NCBI GenBank assembly: GCA_020852705.1
Contig: JADZAP010000001.1
Span: forward strand, 62,001-126,000
Direction: 5' to 3'
DNA: 64,000 nucleotides
Source of the DNA: Ignavibacteria bacterium
GTDB lineage: Bacteria; Bacteroidota; Ignavibacteria; Tepidaquicellales; OLB5
Of the stretch, positions 27,369 through 35,527 are shown one piece after another. The notes beneath the pieces were generated by a model. The model was not told the DNA's origin. It did not search any database and saw only the letters and a list, made by a program, of their open reading frames with translations. Both the position numbers and the translations under genes were made by a program. Numbering within the stretch: position 1 is the stretch's first letter; each line of letters opens with the position of its first letter.

Positions 27369-27384
27369 TCCCGCTAAAGCGGGA
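27369..27384. repeat. 16-base palindrome TCCCG...CGGGA, copy 2
   Basis: TCCCGCT-AA-AGCGGGA, seven pairs, the same length and the same outer five bases as the copy 21 bases upstream, but different inner bases. It replaces part of the T-loop of the duplicated tRNA-Thr. Confidence 0.85.
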
Positions 27385-27458
27385 TTTCGCAGAAGCTCAA
27401 CAATTCCTTCGCCAGCTCCAGAAGCCCGTTAATTTAGCGGGTTTTTTTATGAGTATTA

Positions 27459-27823
27459 ATTTAGTAAACTCTGGTCTATTTACATTTTACCAAAATATTT
27501 GTTGCATAATCTAATTTTAAATAATTAAATATGTTTTTGATATCCCTTATCTGTTATCTATGTTTATAAAAATCAATCTTTAAAAAATACATACTAAAGA
27601 GTTCAAATGTTTTTCAAAAACATGAAATCACATTTTTGAATAATATTTTGTGTTAATTAGTATATTTAGTGTAATTCGTGTTCAAAACTATTACTGTATA
27701 TTAGATGAATGTGTGATCTTTTTTTAAACCACTTTAAATTATTATTTATTAGGTGGTTTTTTAATTATATTTGTATTTAATTTGTTTTTACATTAAAAAA
27801 GTTCAGAACTAATCTGAAAGTCT
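27459..27823. other. 365-base AT-rich gap, no gene seen
   Basis: No coding frame, RNA gene or strong repeat is visible between the broken tRNA copy and the histidine kinase gene. The sequence TATATTTG at 27766-27773 fits the Bacteroidota -7 pattern TAnnTTTG, but I find no matching -33 element. Confidence 0.5.
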
Positions 27824-30493
27824 ATGCCTATTGCCAAAATATTTATTGTGGAAGATGAAGCCATAACAGCACTTGATATTAAAAATACTCTTGAAAAGCT
27901 GAAATATGAAGTAGTCGGTATTTGCAACAGGGGAGATACTGCTGTTAAAGAAATTAGAAAAGCCAAGCCGGATCTTGTTTTAATGGATATATTTCTCAAA
28001 GGAGAAATTGATGGTATTGAAACTGCCCGTCTTTTAAATGTTGCGGGGAAATTACCTGTAATTTATTTATCTGCCCGTACTGATGATGAAACTATTGATC
28101 GTTCAAGATCAACTAATCCTTATGGGTACCTTCTGAAACCTTTAAATGACCGCGATTTGAATTCATGTATTAAATCTGCAATTTACAGAATTGAATCAGA
28201 AAAACGTGTAGATGAAGCAGAAGAATTGCTGAAAGATTCCCGCAGAATGAATATTGCTTTGCTTAACTCAATACCTTCTACAGCTTTTCTGGTAAATCAA
28301 ACAGGACTTGTTACAGCCGTAAATAATCATGCAAAAATTGAAAATTTTCCGACATCTCATTTTCTTAATAAAAAGATTCAAAATCATTTCCCCGGTAATA
28401 CCGGTATAAAGTTTAATGCCTTAATAAAGGAAACATTTGAAACTGGGCTTGAGCAAAAACTTGAGCATTATATTAATTTAGGAAGCGAAAAATTAAAATA
28501 TGAAACCCGCTTTATCAGATGCTCCAAAAACGATTTACTTGTATTGTTTAAAAATTTAAGCAGCAGTAAAAATTATGAAAGTGAACTTAAAAAATCTGAA
28601 GATAAATATAAAAATCTAGTTCAAAATTCCCCTTTTGCTATTACACGGCTGATTATTAAAAATAACAGGTATGAATTTGTAAATGATGAGTTTGTAAAAC
28701 AGTCAGGTTATACTTTAGATGAATTCAACTCACTTTCAAATGAAGAATATCTTAATATGATGCATCCGGATGACCGAAAAATGGTTAACAAAGAATATTC
28801 AAAATGGCTTAATAACGGATGCAAGGGGGTTAAAACTTTAACATACAGAATTTACAATAAAAATAAAAATCTTATTTGGTTAGATAGTTTTCATTATGCT
28901 GATGTTAATACAGACGGATCAATTGAAGCCGTAAATCAGATTTATCTTAATATCAGCAAACAAAAAGAAAATGAAGAATACCTTTTAGAATCAAAACAAT
29001 ATCTCGATGCATTTTTTCAGCAGTCTTTAGACGGCATTTTTATTGCAAAACTCAATCCCCCTGTACTATGGAATAATAATAATACTGATGAAAATCTTGA
29101 TAATATTATAAAAAATATAAAAATTATCCGCTCAAACTCACCTCTTGCAGTACAGTTTGGAGTAAATTCCGATGAAGTTGTAAATATTGCCACTGAAAGA
29201 TATTTTAAAGGAAATATGGATGAAGCAAGAAAAAGATGGAGATATTTTCTTAAAAACGGTCATTCTCATACAAAAGAATATTATCAGCGCAATGACGGAA
29301 GCAGGATTTTTATTGAAGGAGATTATTTCTGCCTGTATAACAGTAACGGTTTATTTTCCGGTTATATGGGAATTCAAAGAGATATAACCGAAAAACATTC
29401 TGCTGATGAATTGATTAAAAAAAGTGAAGAAAAGTATAGAAACTTTGTAAAACACAGTTCAGAAGGTATTTTCAGACTGGAATTTTCTCAAAAAATATCC
29501 GTTAACCTTCCTGTTGATAAACAGGTTGAATTGATAATTAAATATGTTCATATTGCTGAGTGTAACACTGTTTTTGCAAAAATGTATGATGAAAATGACC
29601 CTGCTAATTTAACAGGTAAACCTGTATTTAATTTAAAATATACAAATCTTGATCTTAAGGGACGAATTCTAAAATTTGTTATAAATGATTATAATATTAC
29701 AGAAGATGAAATAAACGAACATGATAAAGATGGAAATGTAAAATCGTTTGTTATTAACGCAGCCGGAGTTATTGAAGATGGAATTTTAACAAGTATATGG
29801 GGTATTCAAAGAGATGTTTCTGAGAAAAAAAGATCTGATGTAGCTTTAAAAAAGTCGTTAACAGAAAAAGAAATACTCCTTAAAGAAATTCACCACAGGG
29901 TTAAAAATAATCTTCAGGTTGTTACTAGCTTGTTAAAGCTGCAAGCCGGGTATATTAAAGATGAAAATATTAAGCTGCTTTTCAAAGAAAGCCAGGATAG
30001 GGTAAATGCAATGTCCCTTATTCATCAAAAGCTTTATCAGTCTAAAGATCTGGGTCAAATTAATTTTAACGAATATATTGAAACTGTTACAACTCATTTA
30101 CAGCACTCCTATGGAATCCTGGAAGACAGAGTAAAGATAAATACCGATTTTAGCAATATTAAAATGTCAATTGATAATGCTATTCCTGCCGGTTTAATTA
30201 TTAATGAGCTTGTTTCAAATGCCCTTAAACATGCTTTTCCCGGTAATATGAAGGGCTGTATTAATATAAGTGCGGCTTACGATAATTACAGCAAAGAATA
30301 TTGGTTTGTAATAAGAGATAATGGTATAGGTATAAAAAACAAAGTGAATAATGCTAACTCTGAATCATTTGGACTAAAACTTGTTAATACCCTCGTTCAG
30401 CAGCTTGATGGCATAATTGAAATTATTAATTTAAATGGTACAGAGTTTAGAATACATTTTAATAATGCAGACTACAGTGAAAGAAATAATTAA
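27824..30493 (+). CDS. REC - multi-PAS - HisKA_2 sensor histidine kinase, 889 aa
   Basis: Signalling protein with an N-terminal response-regulator receiver (1-125; acidic pair near 11, phospho-Asp55 in LMDI, Lys near 108 in LLKPLN) followed by several PAS-type sensor regions (roughly 130-250, 260-385, 390-530, 545-675). A HisKA_2 dimerisation region holds the phospho-His in EIHHRVKNNLQ (about 687-697), followed by a HATPase with ELVSNALKHAF (N-box) and DNGIGI. There are no membrane segments, so it is a cytoplasmic sensor. The receiver at the start suggests a relay from another kinase. No output regulator lies next to it. Confidence 0.9.
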   Translation: MPIAKIFIVEDEAITALDIKNTLEKLKYEVVGICNRGDTAVKEIRKAKPDLVLMDIFLKGEIDGIETARLLNVAGKLPVIYLSARTDDETIDRSRSTNPYGYLLKPLNDRDLNSCIKSAIYRIESEKRVDEAEELLKDSRRMNIALLNSIPSTAFLVNQTGLVTAVNNHAKIENFPTSHFLNKKIQNHFPGNTGIKFNALIKETFETGLEQKLEHYINLGSEKLKYETRFIRCSKNDLLVLFKNLSSSKNYESELKKSEDKYKNLVQNSPFAITRLIIKNNRYEFVNDEFVKQSGYTLDEFNSLSNEEYLNMMHPDDRKMVNKEYSKWLNNGCKGVKTLTYRIYNKNKNLIWLDSFHYADVNTDGSIEAVNQIYLNISKQKENEEYLLESKQYLDAFFQQSLDGIFIAKLNPPVLWNNNNTDENLDNIIKNIKIIRSNSPLAVQFGVNSDEVVNIATERYFKGNMDEARKRWRYFLKNGHSHTKEYYQRNDGSRIFIEGDYFCLYNSNGLFSGYMGIQRDITEKHSADELIKKSEEKYRNFVKHSSEGIFRLEFSQKISVNLPVDKQVELIIKYVHIAECNTVFAKMYDENDPANLTGKPVFNLKYTNLDLKGRILKFVINDYNITEDEINEHDKDGNVKSFVINAAGVIEDGILTSIWGIQRDVSEKKRSDVALKKSLTEKEILLKEIHHRVKNNLQVVTSLLKLQAGYIKDENIKLLFKESQDRVNAMSLIHQKLYQSKDLGQINFNEYIETVTTHLQHSYGILEDRVKINTDFSNIKMSIDNAIPAGLIINELVSNALKHAFPGNMKGCINISAAYDNYSKEYWFVIRDNGIGIKNKVNNANSESFGLKLVNTLVQQLDGIIEIINLNGTEFRIHFNNADYSERNN

Positions 30494-30582
30494 AATTATT
30501 TTTAAACATTTTAATAACTAAATTTATAATAAGTAATTATTTTTGAATTATTGCTGTCCTTTAAAAGCAGCATCATTTATCC

Positions 30583-31875
30583 ATGAAAAAAATCCATATT
30601 AACAGTTCTTTTTTTATTAATAACCGTGATAAACTTTCAAAACTGCTTTTAAAGAACAGTGTTGCAGTTATTAATTCCAATGATATTATGCCCAGTAATG
30701 CTGATGGTACTATGCGTTTTTTGCAGAACAGTGACCTTTTTTATCTTACCGGAATTGAGCAGGAAGAAACTGTATTGCTTCTTAATCCGGATAACAGTGA
30801 TCCTGAAAGCCGGGAGATCCTCTTTATTAGAGATTACAATCCCGATCTTGAAGTTTGGGAAGGTAAAAAACTTTCTCCTGAAATGGCATCTAAAATTTCA
30901 GGCATTAAAAATGTAGTTGAGCTTTCAAGGTTTGAATTTGTTTTGCATGACATGCTTTGTTATTCAAATAACATTTACCTTAATACCAATGATCATAGCA
31001 GAGCTTTTAACAGTGTTCAATCAAGGGATATGCGGTTTATTTCTTACTGCAAAAAAAATTACCCTCTGCATAATTATCAAAGAATTTCTCCATTACTTTA
31101 CTCCCTTAGAGTTTACAAATCTCCCGAAGAAATTGAACTTATCCAAAAAGCTTGTGATATAACCGGTGATGGATTTAAACGGCTGTTAAAGTTTGTTAAA
31201 CCCGGTGTTATGGAATACGAAGTGCAGGCAGAATTAGCACATGAATTCATAAAACAGGGTACTTTATTTGCTGATTATGAGCCAATTATTGCCTCCGGTG
31301 AAAATGCCTGCTTTTTGCATTACATAAAAAATAATGATAAGTGTAATGAAGGTGATATACTGCTTATGGATTTTGCTTCTGCATGGAGTAACTATAATGC
31401 TGATATGACAAGATCAATTCCCGTGAATGGTAAATTTACAAAAAGACAAAAAAAAGTATATAACGCAGTTTTAAGAGCCTTTAATGGTACAGTAAAAGAA
31501 ATTAAACCCGGTAAAACTGTTAGAGATATTTGTATGATAGCAAGAGAATTAATTTCTAAAGAATTAGTTGTTCTTAAACTTCTAAAAACGAAGGATGTAA
31601 AAGATATAATAATTAAATCTCCCGAATTTAAAAAATATTATCCTCATGATGTTTCTCACTTTTTGGGATTAGGTGTGCATGATGTTGGAATTTTTAATGA
31701 ACCTTTAAAAGCAGGTGCAGTTTTAACCTGCGAACCCGGTATTTATATCAGAGATGAAAAGCTGGGGATAAGATTAGAAAATGATATCCTGTTAACTAAA
31801 AACGGAAATAAAGATTTAATGTCTAATATTCCCATTGAAGCTGATGAAATTGAAGAATTGATGAATTCAAGATGA
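30583..31875 (+). CDS. pepP: Xaa-Pro aminopeptidase (M24B), 430 aa
   Basis: Removes the N-terminal residue before proline from peptides with a two-metal centre. It has an N-terminal creatinase-like domain (about 1-165) and a pita-bread domain whose five metal ligands can be read: Asp near 262 (MDFASAW), Asp near 273 (NADMTRS), His near 357 (VSHFLGLGVHD), Glu near 383 (CEPGIYI) and Glu near 399 (RLENDILL). Length and motifs fit aminopeptidase P. Cytoplasmic, with no signal peptide. It lies 89 bases after the kinase gene and upstream of tRNA-Ser. Confidence 0.94.
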   Translation: MKKIHINSSFFINNRDKLSKLLLKNSVAVINSNDIMPSNADGTMRFLQNSDLFYLTGIEQEETVLLLNPDNSDPESREILFIRDYNPDLEVWEGKKLSPEMASKISGIKNVVELSRFEFVLHDMLCYSNNIYLNTNDHSRAFNSVQSRDMRFISYCKKNYPLHNYQRISPLLYSLRVYKSPEEIELIQKACDITGDGFKRLLKFVKPGVMEYEVQAELAHEFIKQGTLFADYEPIIASGENACFLHYIKNNDKCNEGDILLMDFASAWSNYNADMTRSIPVNGKFTKRQKKVYNAVLRAFNGTVKEIKPGKTVRDICMIARELISKELVVLKLLKTKDVKDIIIKSPEFKKYYPHDVSHFLGLGVHDVGIFNEPLKAGAVLTCEPGIYIRDEKLGIRLENDILLTKNGNKDLMSNIPIEADEIEELMNSR

Positions 31876-31977
31876 TTTAATTTTATGAATATTTTGGATT
31901 TCTGGAAAATTCTTACCCTTTATTAAAAACAATATATTTAGTAAATTTGCAAACTATTGAGCTATTTTCATCAATTC

Positions 31978-32067
31978 GGAGAGGTGGGTGAGTGGCTCAA
32001 ACCAACGGTTTGCTAAACCGTCATAGGGGGTTAACCTCTATCGAGGGTTCGAATCCCTCCCTCTCCG
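31978..32067 (+). tRNA. trnS: tRNA-Ser (anticodon GCT)
   Basis: Class II tRNA with a long variable arm: acceptor GGAGAGG/CCTCTCC, anticodon stem ACGGT/ACCGT with loop TTGCTAA (anticodon GCT, reads AGC/AGT), and T-stem GAGGG/CCCTC with loop TTCGAAT. Discriminator G. CCA is not encoded, unlike tRNA-Thr in this window. A TAAATTTG box (31942-31949) lies about 30 bases upstream and fits the Bacteroidota -7 pattern. Confidence 0.97.
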
Positions 32068-32088
32068 CATTAAAGTAGAATCGTTAAG

Positions 32089-32122
32089 GCAGAGTCTCCT
32101 GATAAGGGACTCTGCTTTTTTT
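32089..32122 (+). terminator. terminator of tRNA-Ser
   Basis: GCAGAGTC/GACTCTGC stem with inner CC/GG pairs around TGATAA, followed by seven Ts. Confidence 0.88.
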
Positions 32123-32123
32123 A

Positions 32124-32222
32124 TGGCTCAAACCAATCCCGAGAGCCGAGAATTAAACGTGTGATTAATTTAACCCTCAACTGCCCGGCAGTTCAATCGA
32201 GGGTTCTCCCCAAGGGACTCTG
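32124..32222 (+). pseudogene. broken tRNA-Ser copy with palindromic replacements
   Basis: Directly after the terminator T-run, pieces of the tRNA-Ser unit recur in order: TGGCTCAAACCAA (13 bases, from 31993), TTAACC (from the variable arm), ATCGAGGGTTC (11 bases, from 32040) and AAGGGACTCTG (11 bases, from the terminator at 32104). Between them the anticodon arm is replaced by a 33-base stretch beginning TCCCGAG, and the base of the T-arm is interrupted by the palindrome AACTGCCCGGCAGTT (32179-32193). The acceptor stem is absent. It is not a functional tRNA. More decayed than the tRNA-Thr copy. Confidence 0.7.
32179..32193. repeat. 15-base palindrome in broken tRNA-Ser copy
   Basis: AACTGCC-C-GGCAGTT, seven pairs, placed between the variable-arm remnant and the T-arm remnant. 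Confidence 0.75.
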
Positions 32223-32282
32223 TTAAGTCCTTAAGTCCTATGGAGAGATCTTGCCTTGCGAAGAAGAAGTTTAATAATTTCT

Positions 32283-32315
32283 CCCCTCTCCTATTAGGAG
32301 AGGGGCAGGGGAGCG
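32283..32315. repeat. intergenic palindromic repeat, CCCCTCTCC family
   Basis: CCCCTCTCCTA-T-TAGGAGAGGGG (32283-32305), eleven pairs, followed by CAGGGGAG, a further piece of the right arm. It has the same architecture as 8048-8076 and as the in-frame element at 19004. Just upstream, TTAAGTCC is repeated in tandem (32223-32238). The rest of 32223-32532 shows no gene. Confidence 0.65.
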
Positions 32316-32532
32316 GTGATAATCTATTCTTCATATTAGGGTCAAATCCGAAGGGAACTCTACGTAGTGGATTGTCTTGTAAATGATAGGTCATAAATCA
32401 AACTCCCATTTTTGTTACTTTACAAAATATTTTATAAAGTATCAATTAATGATACTTATTTAAAAATATATATTTTTATTTTTAAACTTTACTAATATTG
32501 AAATATTAATTTAAATTGTTTTTTTTAAATAG

Positions 32533-32757
32533 TTGATAAGTAAAATTTATTTACCGCATTTTGCTGATTTAAACAAGCCGTGCTTAGCATGCCGCTACTA
32601 TTGCAGAAATACAACTGTTTATGATGCAATGAATTTATTTGAGAGATTAAAAAATGAAGGTGAAAAAATTGAATATGAATATGGTCAGAAATACTGCTTA
32701 AAACAAAAACAGTTTGTTTACTTTAACTGGAACTGTCCTTATTTCAGCAATTGGTAA
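32533..32757 (+). CDS. small Cys-rich protein, 74 aa
   Basis: Unknown function. CxxC at residues 17-20 followed by an aromatic pair and another Cys (CLACRYYC), a helix-like charged middle (MNLFERLKNEGEKIEYEYG) and two further Cys at the end in KYCLKQKQ...NWNCPYF. The CxxC-aromatic start and terminal C-P-x-F are shared with the 60-residue protein at 45-227, although little else is. The start is TTG. Metal binding by four Cys is likely. It sits between the tRNA-Ser region and the convergent agmatinase gene. Confidence 0.55.
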   Translation: MISKIYLPHFADLNKPCLACRYYCRNTTVYDAMNLFERLKNEGEKIEYEYGQKYCLKQKQFVYFNWNCPYFSNW

Positions 32758-32772
32758 TGCAAATATAAATAA

Positions 32773-33669
32773 TCAGAATTTATAATTTAAAATTTTATAT
32801 ATAAGCTTAGCCGTCATAAAATCAGGGAATTTATAATCTTCTTGCGGAGCTAATTCAACAACATCAAAACCTACAAGATTCCGGTTAACGCATACTTCCT
32901 TAAGCAGACGCATTGTTTCATCCCAGTAAAAACCGTTTGGTTCGGGTGTGCCTGTTGCAGGCATAATTGATGGATCAAAATAATCTACATCAAAGGTAAT
33001 ATATACATTTTTCTTCAAAGTACTTATAATTTTTTCTATAAGTTCAGAATTAAATCCCTCATTTCGCATTTGATAGGCATAAAATGTATTTATGCCTTTT
33101 TGTTTTATAAATTCAAATTCCTCTTTACATTGTGCACGGATACCTACCTGAGTAATTTCAGTGGTAAACTCTGCTACCCTTGCTGCAAATGAAGCATGTG
33201 AATATTTTGTGCCATCATATTCGCTTCGCAAATCTGAGTGAGCATCAAAATGAAGTATAGAAAGCTCTTCGTAATTATCAAAATGTGCTTTAATTGGTGC
33301 AGTTGAAATTGAATGCTCACCGCCCAAAGTTACAACAAACTTCCCGTTTTTTATATGTTCTGATACATTATTGTAAATAACATCAAGCACATTTCTTCCC
33401 GAAAGTTTCGCCAAGTTCATTGCTCTAAGTGCCGCGATACCATGTGAAAAACAAACTTCTTTCTCGGTTTCCTCATCAAAAAATTCTACATAGTGCGATG
33501 CTCTTAATATTGCAGCGGGTCCCTTTGCAGTGCCTCTGCCATAAGATGTTGTTTTTTCGTACGGAACTGAAAGTATTACGATTTTAGAATTATCGTATGA
33601 ACTGAACTCTTTTTCGATTGCAAGAAAATTACTTTTTAAGGGAAGTGTTTTGTAGCTCTTTTTTATCAT
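32773..33669 (-). CDS. speB: agmatinase / ureohydrolase, 298 aa
   Basis: Arginase-fold enzyme with a two-manganese centre. All ligands are present: His119 (GGEHS), Asp142, His144 and Asp146 (FDAHSD), Asp227 and Asp229 (FDVDYFDP). The family converts agmatine to putrescine and urea. SYGRGTAKGPAAILRAS near the start and GTPEPNG near 240 support the agmatinase rather than arginase branch, but formiminoglutamase cannot be ruled out. It follows dnaX by 20 bases on the same strand and may share its transcript. Confidence 0.9.
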   Translation of the reverse strand: MIKKSYKTLPLKSNFLAIEKEFSSYDNSKIVILSVPYEKTTSYGRGTAKGPAAILRASHYVEFFDEETEKEVCFSHGIAALRAMNLAKLSGRNVLDVIYNNVSEHIKNGKFVVTLGGEHSISTAPIKAHFDNYEELSILHFDAHSDLRSEYDGTKYSHASFAARVAEFTTEITQVGIRAQCKEEFEFIKQKGINTFYAYQMRNEGFNSELIEKIISTLKKNVYITFDVDYFDPSIMPATGTPEPNGFYWDETMRLLKEVCVNRNLVGFDVVELAPQEDYKFPDFMTAKLIYKILNYKF

Positions 33670-33689
33670 TAAAAAATTATTAAATCAGT

Positions 33690-35444
33690 TTATTTATGAA
33701 TTATTTCCTTAGCATTAAAATCTTTAAGCAGAATATTTCTTATTTTATCAAAGTTATTTGCTTGAGGTGTTTCATTTTCCAAAACACTCTGGCTTTCTGA
33801 CGGCTGAAAATAATCATTCCCGCTTGAACTTGAAATGAATTCAGAACTTTTAACAAGCCCTATTGTTAATGATTGCCCAAAATATTTGGATATTTTACCT
33901 GTAAGATAGTCTCTGTATCCGTCAATTAATTCGTATGTTGTATCATCTACCCTTATCAGAAGATTTTCGTTATCATCTTTTTCAAATGTAGTATCTTTTA
34001 TTATACTGTAAACCCATTTACGTTCGGTTTTTATCTGGTCTTTAATGGAAATCCAGTGTGAATTAAGATCAACTGTTTCAATATTTATATTGGTTGTTTC
34101 ATTTGATTGTAATTCATCATTTGTAGTTTCAGGTTTGTTTACAGAAGAAGTTTTTTCATCAGTATCAATTTTTTTACTGCTGTAATTTACTTTTATTTGC
34201 GTTTCATTGGTTTTGGATGATGCCTTTTTTTCTGCTGAACCGGATTTAATTGCTGTACTTTCAGAATAATTTCCTGATTTAAGCTCCTTAAGCTCATCAA
34301 TCAATTGAGAAATATCACGGGTATCTGTAAATTTTATCATCTCAACCAGCAATGCCTCTATCAATGTCCTTTGATTGGATGAATATTTAAAAATATATTC
34401 TGTTTGCAGTATCAGTTTAAGTGAGTTTAAAATTTCAAGCTGAGTGAATTTACTTATATTTTCGGTATATGATTGTTTTACTGCCTCAGATTCAATAATA
34501 AGTTCACTAGAACCCGTTGAACATGCTACCAGCAGATTTCTGTAATGTTCAGTTAATCCCTCTAGAAATATCTGCATATCATAACCTTTATCCATCAGAC
34601 TGTCAAAGTAATTCAGTAATCCTTTTGCATCACGTGCTTTAATCAGGTCAGTAATTTCAAAATAAACATCACTCTCAGTCAGATTAAAGAAAGATTTCAG
34701 CTTTTCAAATGTTATTTTATTATCACAATATGCAGCAGACATATCAAACAAACCCTGTGCATCACGCATTGAACCATCGCCTTTTTTAGATATAAAAAAA
34801 AGTGATTCTTTATCAACTTTTATTTTTTCATTCTCTGCAATAAACTTAAGTCTTAAAGATATTTCTTCAATTGTTAGCCGCTTAAAATCAAATTTCTGGC
34901 ACCTGCCAAGGATTGTTAGCGGAACTTTTTCTGGTACTGTTGTTGCAAAAATAAATACTACATAAGCCGGCGGTTCTTCAAGTGTTTTAAGCAGTGCATT
35001 AAATGATGCTCCGGTAAGCATGTGAACTTCATCAATTATAAATATCTTGTATTTTGATCTGACCGGACCGTATTTTACTTTCTCTTTCAGCTCACGCACA
35101 TCTTCTATATTCCTGTTAGAAGCACCGTCAATTTCAAATACATCGGGATGATTGCGGTTATCATTATTAATTTCTTTGCAGCTATCACATTTATTGCATG
35201 GCTCACCGTTTGCATTGCGGTTATTGCAGTTAAGCGATTTTGCCAAAAGTCTTGCTACTGTTGTTTTCCCAACACCCCGCGGACCAGAAAATAAATATGC
35301 ATGTGAAATCCGGTTGTTTTTTACCGCATTCCTAAGGGTTTTTGTAATAAAATCCTGTGATGTTACATCATCAAAATTTCTGGGACGCCATTTGCGGGCG
35401 GTTACTTGAAATTCGGGTTCTTTATTAATTAATTCTTCAGCCAT
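33690..35444 (-). CDS. dnaX: DNA polymerase III subunit gamma/tau
   Basis: Clamp-loader ATPase of the replicative polymerase. Walker A GPRGVGKT (54-61), zinc module Cys73, Cys83, Cys86 and Cys89 (GEPCNKCDSC), Walker B IIDEVHML (136-143), and the arginine-finger region LGRCQKFDFKR. The remainder is a Ser/Thr/Asn/Lys-rich linker and a C-terminal domain expected to bind the polymerase. At 584 residues it is full length. I saw no obvious programmed-frameshift site for a short gamma form. It is downstream of no other replication gene here. Confidence 0.96.
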   Translation of the reverse strand: MAEELINKEPEFQVTARKWRPRNFDDVTSQDFITKTLRNAVKNNRISHAYLFSGPRGVGKTTVARLLAKSLNCNNRNANGEPCNKCDSCKEINNDNRNHPDVFEIDGASNRNIEDVRELKEKVKYGPVRSKYKIFIIDEVHMLTGASFNALLKTLEEPPAYVVFIFATTVPEKVPLTILGRCQKFDFKRLTIEEISLRLKFIAENEKIKVDKESLFFISKKGDGSMRDAQGLFDMSAAYCDNKITFEKLKSFFNLTESDVYFEITDLIKARDAKGLLNYFDSLMDKGYDMQIFLEGLTEHYRNLLVACSTGSSELIIESEAVKQSYTENISKFTQLEILNSLKLILQTEYIFKYSSNQRTLIEALLVEMIKFTDTRDISQLIDELKELKSGNYSESTAIKSGSAEKKASSKTNETQIKVNYSSKKIDTDEKTSSVNKPETTNDELQSNETTNINIETVDLNSHWISIKDQIKTERKWVYSIIKDTTFEKDDNENLLIRVDDTTYELIDGYRDYLTGKISKYFGQSLTIGLVKSSEFISSSSGNDYFQPSESQSVLENETPQANNFDKIRNILLKDFNAKEIIHK

Positions 35445-35527
35445 CTGATATTTTTTCGTAATATTTTAATTTCAAACAAATAAATTTTATACAGATTAAA
35501 ATTTATCCGGGGTAAAGCTTATTCGGA

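Larger units (their letters stand above)
27321..27458 (+). pseudogene. broken tRNA-Thr copy with two palindromic replacements
   Basis: Three blocks of the true tRNA-Thr gene recur in order and without any mismatch: 12 bases (27180-27191), 20 bases (27198-27217) and 53 bases (27224-27276, including CCA and the terminator). The 5' acceptor and D-arm are missing. Six bases of the anticodon loop are replaced by the 16-base palindrome TCCCGAGTTCTCGGGA (27333-27348). Six bases of the T-loop are replaced by 37 bases that begin with the 16-base palindrome TCCCGCTAAAGCGGGA (27369-27384). It cannot fold as a tRNA. The perfect match elsewhere implies a recent origin. Confidence 0.85.

Noticed and set aside
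27321-27458. A second functional tRNA-Thr
   Set aside because: The 5' acceptor strand and D-arm are missing and the anticodon loop is replaced by a palindrome, so no cloverleaf can form.
27766-27773. TATATTTG as a promoter of the histidine kinase gene
   Set aside because: Only the -7 element pattern is present, with no -33 TTTG at the proper distance; in AT-rich DNA it is expected by chance.
32170-32394. 74-residue minus-strand frame
   Set aside because: It runs over the broken tRNA-Ser copy and the CCCCTCTCC palindrome; the peptide is repeat-derived with no protein character.
33690-35444. Programmed frameshift in dnaX
   Set aside because: I noticed no convincing A-rich slippery heptamer with a following hairpin; the linker's AAA-rich stretches are ordinary Lys codons.
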